Origin: Siphonodentalium dalli
Lineage: Eukaryota > Mollusca > Scaphopoda > Gadilida > Siphonodentaliidae
Length of the DNA: 64,000 nt
Assembly (NCBI GenBank): GCA_032622095.1
Contig: CP136065.1
Coordinates: 155,005,577 to 155,069,576 of the forward strand
Direction of reading: 5' to 3'
Shown piece after piece: positions 55,781 to 64,000 of this stretch. The notes beneath the pieces are model-generated. The model was not told the origin of the DNA, ran no database searches, and saw nothing but the letters and a program-made list of their open reading frames with translations. Position 1 is the stretch's first letter. The number at the start of each line of letters is the position of its first letter. The translations under genes and the position numbers were made by a program.

Positions 55781-58700
55781 TGTGTGTACTGCGCATATAC
55801 TAACTGCGTACTTATACTTGAACCTAATCAGAACTAATTGTCAACACAGCGGACCGACATATACGAATACCCCACGCACCTTCGGATTACCCCTACATGC
55901 AAACATGTATTTGCGATTAGGAGTACAGGGGTATTCTGCTGTCAAGAAGCATTGTTTTTATACATTTGTGTTGTGTGCATATGACGTGAACCAAGCCCAT
56001 CTGACAGACGAATTTCTCTCAGTATTGGAGCAACTTGCCAAATAAATATTAGCTAATATATTCTAGAAATCAGTGACGTTTACTGCATTTAAAATCCCAA
56101 CGTCATCTATATCATCATGCATGTTGACACTAATTCGGATATGGATTCTTGAATACGTATTTTTCAATTTACAAGTCACATATTTGTTTCAACAGTAAAC
56201 ACAAAAACAAGGCATGTTCTTGTGTGTGTTCGAACATAAGTACAGAGCTGTTATAGTATGCACTAGCATGCGATTGCGCACATATAGCAGCAGCTATTCT
56301 CCGACCATGCACGCACTATACGTGCCTCTGCATTCATCCATTGACGTGTACAGATAGCCTCAAACGATGATATTAGAATGTCTAAATCGAGACAATTTTA
56401 GTTCTTAGGAATGTTGCATGTACCATATATAGGCTGGGCGATATATAGAGTAACACTCTAAGATTTATTTACAGTTGTTGGACTATTTGTTAAACTATAA
56501 ACTGAATATATCTTCAAATTGATCAAATGAAATGAAGGAACTACTCATCAATTTATATTTAGTTACAGGGATAATTGTTACACTTCAGCCCATAACAATT
56601 ATAGCGAACACCGTAATTTCAGGGGCATGTCACTGGGTATATGAGCTTAAAGTGACTCATAATCAAGCCTCAAATTAACCATATCGCAAATAATTCCAGC
56701 TTTGTCGTGTTACGGGGATCCACATATAGGTTCGTCAATACATAGAGACTTTCTATGGACAAACCGCACCGGAAGGCTAAAAATAATCGTATCACATAGA
56801 AAAAGTGCCCCCTTTTGTTCTCCAACATTACTGAACAATAAAGAGATGGCGTTCTCTGTCATCATATGCGCGTAAATTAGTTTACAATTAAGTGCGTATA
56901 GTAGTTTATGTATTTATTGGCATATTGTGATTCCAGGAATTTGACAACAAGAAATAGACTACTTTTCTGATATATAGGCTTAAATTGCACCTTGAAGATT
57001 GTGAGTAGCTTCACGAGATTTGCGTTTTCTCGAACAAAGTCGTGCTATACATGAATAATTTGTATCATATCATGTACACGTATAAGCAACATGCTCAAAA
57101 TTCAATTGAGTCATCATTTTTTGTATTGACTGTCACTCTTTCCGCAAGGCGGATTGCAATAAACTTTCATCCGTTGTTCGTGTGCACTTGAAGATCCCAA
57201 TATCACTGTATATACAATGTGCTTGAATTGCACTGATGTTATTGTATTTGTGTGCCGATATAGCTCGTCATTGTTTTAAGTTGACTAAAAGGATAACACT
57301 AAGGGCAAATTCAACATGTAAACGTTACACTAACATAGTGTCCTCAATATTCAAACTGACGGGTTAATTCTCACCTTCTATCGGTTTAACATTTTTATGA
57401 AAGAATTCGCTTCACAACTAATTACACTCTACAGGTTTCAAACGTGACACACCTTCAACAAATAGGTTTCACCAGGCATATGCTCCAAATGTAGACACGT
57501 GCCTACTTGAATGTGATTGATCGAGTAGATTTCCTATCCGTTAGACGAGAACTGAGTCAATTAACTACGAACATGTCGAAAAAATAACGTCCGAGGAGCA
57601 ATCGTTGCAATGTGCTAATACTATTACGTTTCGAGTCTTATATGCATGCCCCTGGGACATTGCGTCAAGTAATACTTCCGCCATTCCACCCGGCCGTCTT
57701 TGTATAAGTTGTGCATCGGGTGTGTATTGCCGGATTTGGTTGTCCTTCGGTATTATGATAACCAAGCTTGGTGGGAATAATACCAACACACGGGTTACAT
57801 CCATTCATTCTTACGACCCCTTTTGAACTTTGTAGCGAACGTACATACAGTGAAGTGATTTCCTAGCGAAGTTAATTATGTGTGGTCTTTCCTCCACCAA
57901 TAATACTGACAACGTATTGGCGATAAACACAAAAGAAACCAAACCAAACCAACCCCTTTATATATAGAAGTTGTTAATTGCAATGGAGTTGGCGTGGCTG
58001 ACTGATCAAGTTTCGCGTTTACGTCCTGTATATATATGCTTGCCACTTGATATTAGTCATGAAATAAAACACCAATAGATATACGTCTTGATTATGTAAG
58101 TATAATGTCACACAGCTATAAAGGATGAACACACTTAGCATCTGCTTAGATATCAAATAGAGGAAATACCTTTCCATGTTCACTTGTGCGTGAACTGTGA
58201 AGCCGATCTAACTCATTCAGAATTGAAATAAACCCAATATATTCATTGGTCTTGACCTAGTAAATTGGCCATAACTGCACGCAACTGCCTATATAGTAAT
58301 TTAAACCATTAGAATGTTACCGCTCAGAGGATGTAGCATTACTTTACCCATTTACTCGGCAATGGATTCAACACTTGGCTCTAATACACACACCAGAGTG
58401 GTTCATTCTTCATTCATGGGGTGGTTCAGATACCAGGGCCAGGATCATGTACGCCATCAGTCAAGTATCTAAACCAACGTTTTTTATTTTTTATTTTTAT
58501 TTTATTTTTTAAACATATAAACGTTTGTCAGACGCAATAAATTAGTACACGAGCTGTGGAAATGCACAAGGCACATTAAAAATAAGTAATCATCAAAACG
58601 CATAATTATATCTAAAATATATGTAGCCCCAATTTTGAACATAAAACACATCTCAGCCATTTAATAGATGTTCGTAAAATCAACATAACTTCTTTCATTC

Positions 58701-60009
58701 GCAAATACGATGACTCATGCAACCGCTTAATGCAAATTATTTTTCTCAATGTTTTATTATCTATATAATTGCTCTATTTATGTACTTCTATGTACGAATG
58801 AGCAATAAAAATGTTTACACTAACAAATATCTAGCTCAGCTATACTGCAAGAGTTCCAGATAGCAGCTATCGATCCAAACGCCCGAAGCGACGGTTTAGG
58901 GATTGTATTAGGGAGGTATACGTTCCTGGCTCTGGATACAATAACCATGCATAATAGATTATGTGGACATGTTCAGCTAATAAGTCGTGCCGTTTGTCGA
59001 ACTTACACGTAGTATCCCAATATTAAAAAAAAAAAGAATCACTGAGAATCATGTACCTGCCAATCAGCAAGAGGTCAGTTATCAAAGGGTCAATTTTACG
59101 TCAAGCTTCCATTGCCAGCGCGATATATCGGTTGTGATAGACGATGGCAATATTGCAATACTGAGCCTACCATATAACAACTTTACTCGAATAGATATAT
59201 ATCCATTCCGAGTGTAGCCCAGAATATATTTGCCTTCAAGATATCCGAGCAGACTGCAAAAAATATTACAGCTAGCCATATATACGAAAACCAAATGCTC
59301 TTGCATGTAAAACTCACCAATAACATTCTTAATTTGGGCTATTTTGTTTATTCACCCCAATCCGTAAAGAGTACATATATATTAGTGATAATAAAACATC
59401 ACCCTGTCATATTGTATTATCAATGTTGATCGTATACATATATAACATTGGAATATAGATATAACATGCATATATGTTTGGGACTACCTTTCATGGGTAT
59501 GCATGGTGTATACCATTTGTATGATACAACTTAGGCTCGAACTGTAGTAAACCCTGTATGTCACTTTAAGCCGAACATAAGAACACGGCGTGTATATGTA
59601 CATTGCAGATAAAAGTATATAAGAACGTACATACTCGCGTGACAAATTGCAAGTGCAATAAAGTACATCATGAAATATCGATTCAAATGTACCTGATGTG
59701 CTCAATACATACGGCAAACAGAGCTTCTAAATGGAAGTCGGAAGCAGTTGATTGAAATATCCGTTGTACACACATCACGTAGCCTCCAGAGCGTATTGTA
59801 CTAAAAATAACGTTTTGTTGAATGACAAAACACTTGCTGCGTCGTGCGTCTTACACTTAACGTTGAAATGACGAATAAGGGTGTATCTAGATCTGTATAC
59901 AAGCCCATACAGTGGTGGTATTACACATTAGAACAATATTTTCAATAACCTGGATTTGCCAGATAACTCAGAATAGGCAATTTGAAAAAAAATAACGGTG
60001 ATTGTTGTT
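55781..60009. other. Gene-free stretch
   Basis: AT-rich, with ATATAT runs. A T-rich (ttattttta)n run lies at 58,480-58,512. A slightly GC-richer open patch at 57,565-57,826 has no domain I know. Nothing else supported. Confidence 0.45.
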
Positions 60010-62530
60010 AACAGCGTCGCTATTCCACATCAAACACCACAGCTAAATCGGCAAAACACCCACATCATTGCATTATAGTATGACCAACCGACACCATAAT
60101 AATCTAAATCATTAGAACAATCAACATATCTAAATCAGCAGGACACACCCACAATCTAGCTACATCAGCGGGAATCAATAGCATCATAGCATTATAACAG
60201 AACCCCAAAACAACAAACACAAATCGGCAGGACCCACCAGAGTCATATCTAAACCAGCCGCCAAGGTCAACAAATCATATCTAAATAGCAGCCATTGTCA
60301 TCCATCAATCTAACTCAGCCAGCATGACACACAAACACCATATCTAAATCACCAACATCATATCTAAATCAGCAGAACCCACAACACAATCTCTAAACCA
60401 ATAACAATGAACCAATAATATAATATTCCGGCAGCACCAACTATTGCATTATAAGAAGACTACAACAATATTGCATTCTATCAGGATACATGTGCTAGCA
60501 CCATAGCATTATAGCATAGCAGGGCACACCAACATCATTACTAAAACAACAGCACTCAGCAACACCATAACATCATATCAGGGAGCGCCAACATCAGATA
60601 ATTATAGCAGGAGACACCAATAGCTTAGCTAAATCAGCAGGACACACCAGCAACATATCTCAATCAGCAGGAGAATGATGACATACCAACATCATATCTA
60701 AATAATCAGGACCCTACAACAACATACATAAATCAACAGGACCCACTCACCAACCAGAGCCATTTTTAAACCAGCAGCCAAGGTTAACCAACATCATATC
60801 TAAATCAACTCTCAGGGTCAAGCATAAATTTAAATCAGCAGGACCCACACACATCGTAACTAAATCACCAACATATATAAATCAGCAATGACCCACAATC
60901 ATCATAACAACATCTCTAAACCAGCATGGACCAATAACATCATATAATTCTAGCAGCACCAGTCATGGTATTACAATAAGACCACACAAACATTGCATTC
61001 TATAGGAGACACTACCACCTTACCATTATAGCATATCAGGGCACACCCATACCATAACTAAAACAACAGCAGTCAGCAAAACCATAGAAACATATTAGGG
61101 CGCGTCAGAGAATTATAGCCGGAGTCACCAATCGCTTAGCTAAATCAGCCGGAGAATGAGGACACCATATCTAAATCAACAGAACCACTAACGACATTAG
61201 TATATCTAACTCAGAAGGACCCACCAACATCATATCTAATTCATCAAGATCCACTGACCCACTGACACCATATCTAAATCAGCAACCAGCCGACATCATG
61301 ATTATATAAATCAGCAGGATCCACTAACACCAGAAATAAATTAGCAGGACCCATCAACATCACATCTAAATCAGCAGGACCCTTCAACATCATATATAAA
61401 TCCGCAAGACACTCCAAAAGCATATTTAAACCATTAGCGCCCAACAACATCTTATCTAAATAATCAGGAAACAACAATATCATGTCTCATTCAGAAGCTA
61501 GTGCCTACAAACAACGCACAGCTGTCTAATTCAGAAGGACACACCAACATCGTATATATATATCAACAAGACCCACGAACAAAGCATTAAAGCAGGACAA
61601 ACCGACATCATAGCATACTAAGCAGGTACCACCAACCTCATATTATATCAGGACCCATACAACACAACTCACAGAACAGGAACCCACATCATAGCAATAC
61701 AGCAGGACTGACCATCAAAGCTAAATGAGTAGGAACTACCAGCACCATACCAGTATAGCAGGTCCCACTAACAACATAGCCAAATAAGTAGGAACCGCCA
61801 AATTCATAGCAACACATGCAGAAGGAAATACAAACAACATTGGTAAACACACAGAAACCACCATTTATAACTAGCATAGAAATACAACAGGACCCACCAA
61901 CAGCATAGCTAAACTAAAGGTGGGCTGTCCCAACTGGACTAAGCCACCCACGCGACCGCCAGTCTTCTGCATGTTGCGAAATGTTTTGAATCGAAAAAGG
62001 TAGATAACATTACAAATAATTTGTCGGATGGACCTCCAAATCGCAGGTGCACAGGTTCCCATGGAACTAAATATATGTGCCAAGTTTAAAACAAAAATGA
62101 CAGAAAAATGTTGGAATAAAAGCTCGGACAAAGTTGCGTCTGTGGACAGACGGACGAGAAGAAGGCTGATTCCTGTATACCACCATAACTCGTTGTAGGA
62201 ACCATCAACACGATAGTAAGACAGCGGGACCCACAAAACTACATGCATAGCTAAATAAGTAGGAACCGACCAACAAACGACATAGCTAAATCGGCAGGAC
62301 CAATAACAGCATAGAAATATAGCAGGACCCACCAACAGCATTGCTAAATAAGCAGGATCCGCCAAAATCATAGCAATACAGAATGTCCCACAACAGCATA
62401 CTAGTAGCTAAATAAGCAAGAATCGCCAAAAACAGAAAAGCACAGCAATCGAGAAGGGCACACCAACAGCATAGCTAAATAAGCAGGAACCAACATGACA
62501 AAGAAACAGGACACACTTACACTATATAGC
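60010..62530. repeat. Degenerate minisatellite, about 30-bp unit
   Basis: Around eighty imperfect units near 'atatctaaatcagcaggacccaccaacatc', with drift in length and sequence along the array. At 61,916-62,205 it is interrupted by unrelated DNA (ggctgtcccaactggactaa ... ggacagacggacgagaagaa). Long minus-strand frames here, rich in Leu, Val, Gly, Pro and Asp, are read-through of the repeat. Confidence 0.85.
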
Positions 62531-62714
62531 TATTTAAAAGCGCCACTTAACCATGGCTGACCCCAACACTCCATAGAGACAATAAAGTGTTGGTTGTGCA
62601 GAATGGAGTATGACCACATGACACTTATCCGAGAAACAATGTGAGCACCTCCTCCAGCTCATCGAGTGTATAATAAAGAACAATCTTCCCTCCTTGTTGA
62701 CCCTACCAGTATAA

Positions 62715-62915
62715 GTTGCGTGTAACTACGTTGTCATTATAACATAGGGAAAAAAATGTACTCTGCGCAATTGCACACAACTTGTACTATTCCATTTGCT
62801 TCCAATTATACCAAAAAATAATGCAAACATGATTGTGTAGCTAAACATATAATTATCCTTGCCACCTTTCTTGTGTAAGTCGAGTGACAGAACACACGTT
62901 ATTGTAAACATATTG
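62715..62915 (-). pseudogene. LINE ORF2 fragment, partial second copy
   Basis: The minus-strand frame LSLDLHKKGGKDNYMFSYTI, then IGSKWNSTSC, parallels 63,550-63,730 (LSLNLHKKGDKDNYIFHYKM, IGSKWNCTSC). It lies about 0.83 kb away in the same orientation. Flanking sequence is not shared, so it is a truncated copy. Confidence 0.7.
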
Positions 62916-63249
62916 TGTTGAATTACAAACAACGGGATTGAGACACAAGGTTTGCAACTTACAAAGGGTCTCTCTCTCTCTCTCCACATAATTGTTTTGC
63001 ACAAAACGAACATAAAATACAGATTACACACAATCATGATAATTCATATGTATAACATCGTTTCACTTATATCGATATATGAGATAGTCTTGAGCATGAC
63101 AATAACGCTGATTATTACAATTTATGGGGGAGGGGGGGGGGGTAATCTCGTGGGTTGGCGTCTCAGGTGCATTTTCGCTTTTTATGTTCTGGGAATACAA
63201 CATGCATTTCATTTTGCGGCAGAGGTATGAACATTATATAGGTTTATAA

Positions 63250-63837
63250 TTAAATTTCAAACCGCGATGTCGAGGTTATGTATAATTGGACAGCCCTAAA
63301 TATGTTCATGTTTTGTGTATTATTCAGAGTAGTATACCCGAGGAGGAGTTTCTCGATGTTAATATATTTTACACCCAGGGTAGCAAGTTGGTGAAACAAC
63401 AAACATCGTTGAGATGTATAAAATGGACAGACAAACAAACAATGATTTGCTTCTTCTGTCGGGTGACCACAACGACAGCTTGGGTTGTCCCATATGAAGT
63501 TACTAAACTTGTCAGCGTTTAAATCGCTGCAGTAATTTCGAAGTTTACAAATGTTGTCGTTATTATAATAGAGAGAAAAAATGGAAGTGTCCTCTCTGTA
63601 GAATTGCATACAACTTGTGCAATTCCATTTGCTTCCTATTACACCAAACAATAATGCCAACATCATTTTGTAGTGAAATATATAATTATCCTTGTCACCT
63701 TTCTTGTGTAAGTTGAGTGAAAGAACAAACGTCGTCTTTATATTACAGAAAACTGGACTTCTTCCATCCGCATGTGAATGGCGAGGAGCTCGTATATACC
63801 ATGCACCACTTCTCGTTTTTATATATATATACTGCAC
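63250..63837 (-). pseudogene. LINE ORF2 C-terminal region with Cys-His knuckle
   Basis: 195 residues, open. Typical ends of CR1/jockey-like ORF2: a KLRNYCSDLNADKFSN block, a CRCG-x5-E-x2-HCLFVC knuckle (C-x-C-x8-9-H-x4-C), a YTSQRCLLF block, KLLLGY, and a final IFRAVQLYITSTSRF. The RT domain is missing; the frame begins inside the thumb or linker region. It differs from the element at 1-3.5 kb, which has lost this end, so a family link cannot be tested here. Confidence 0.8.
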
Positions 63838-64000
63838 CGAACCATGGCTGATACAAGATATTGCCGCTGCTGATAAAATATGCAGAAAACCCGCTCCTTA
63901 TTATTTACTCCCATTATTCGGGACTTAAGATAAATTTAAATGGTATGCGCTGAAGAACTTTATGAATCAACAATGAACATTTCAAGATTGGGAATATCAC
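63838..64000. other. Window end, nothing recognised
   Basis: Short AT-rich end of the window; no feature supported. Confidence 0.4.

Noticed and set aside
57565-57826. Overlapping open frames on both strands
   Set aside because: No recognisable motif; a retroelement scrap is possible, but I cannot support it.
61274-62371. Minus-strand proteins in the 60-62.5 kb region
   Set aside because: They are translations of the 30-bp minisatellite with no domain and no intact start context.

Overview
The window is nuclear DNA from an invertebrate animal. Gene density is low, the DNA is AT-rich, introns are long, and transposon debris is everywhere. Repeats near 20.0, 20.6 and 25.1 kb end in a CTCAGGTGAGCT-type tail next to ACGG-rich runs. 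I recall such repeats from bivalve and gastropod genomes, so a mollusc or related lophotrochozoan is my best guess (inference).

One complete host gene is present: a Na+/Ca2+ exchanger of the NCX/SLC8 family on the minus strand, 39,533 down to 10,647. I assembled eleven coding exons. Every junction has GT-AG signals and consistent phase, giving 861 codons plus stop. The order is five N-terminal membrane segments with the alpha-1 repeat, a 24-nt microexon, the cytoplasmic loop with two Calx-beta domains (CBD1, CBD2), then the C-terminal membrane half with the alpha-2 repeat. The basic XIP segment that normally follows membrane segment 5 is not recognisable.

Upstream of NCX, at 42,914-49,329, lies the most interesting object: a 6.4-kb, almost fully palindromic element. 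Its ends are AGTAGTACAGG / CCTGTACTACT, flanked by near-identical 6-bp direct repeats (cataac / aataac). Long inverted repeats, 5'-AG ends, a terminal triplet repeat and 6-bp target duplications are Polinton/Maverick (adintovirus-like) traits, yet it has no polymerase, integrase, protease, ATPase or capsid gene. Each arm carries small genes all reading outward: a C2H2 finger/polyQ protein, a membrane-anchored protein whose C-terminus looks like the PC4 ssDNA-binding domain, a short lysine-rich protein (left arm only), and an acidic protein with an N-terminal C2H2 finger (finger lost in the right arm). I read it as an integrated snap-back (panhandle) derivative of one end of a protein-primed linear element.

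The rest is repeats. A decayed non-LTR retrotransposon with a 1.5-kb internal tandem duplication fills 1-3.5 kb, and LINE C-terminal fragments lie at 62.7-63.8 kb. Introns and flanks hold several TTAA-bounded MITE families (some with perfect 69-nt hairpins), TACAGT-ended foldback MITEs, a pogo/Tigger-like relic, a 1.4-kb foldback, a tRNA-derived SINE and a 2.5-kb degenerate minisatellite (60.0-62.5 kb). Roughly 49.4-60 kb holds no gene I can support. No rRNA, functional tRNA, CRISPR or bacterial-type features were seen.
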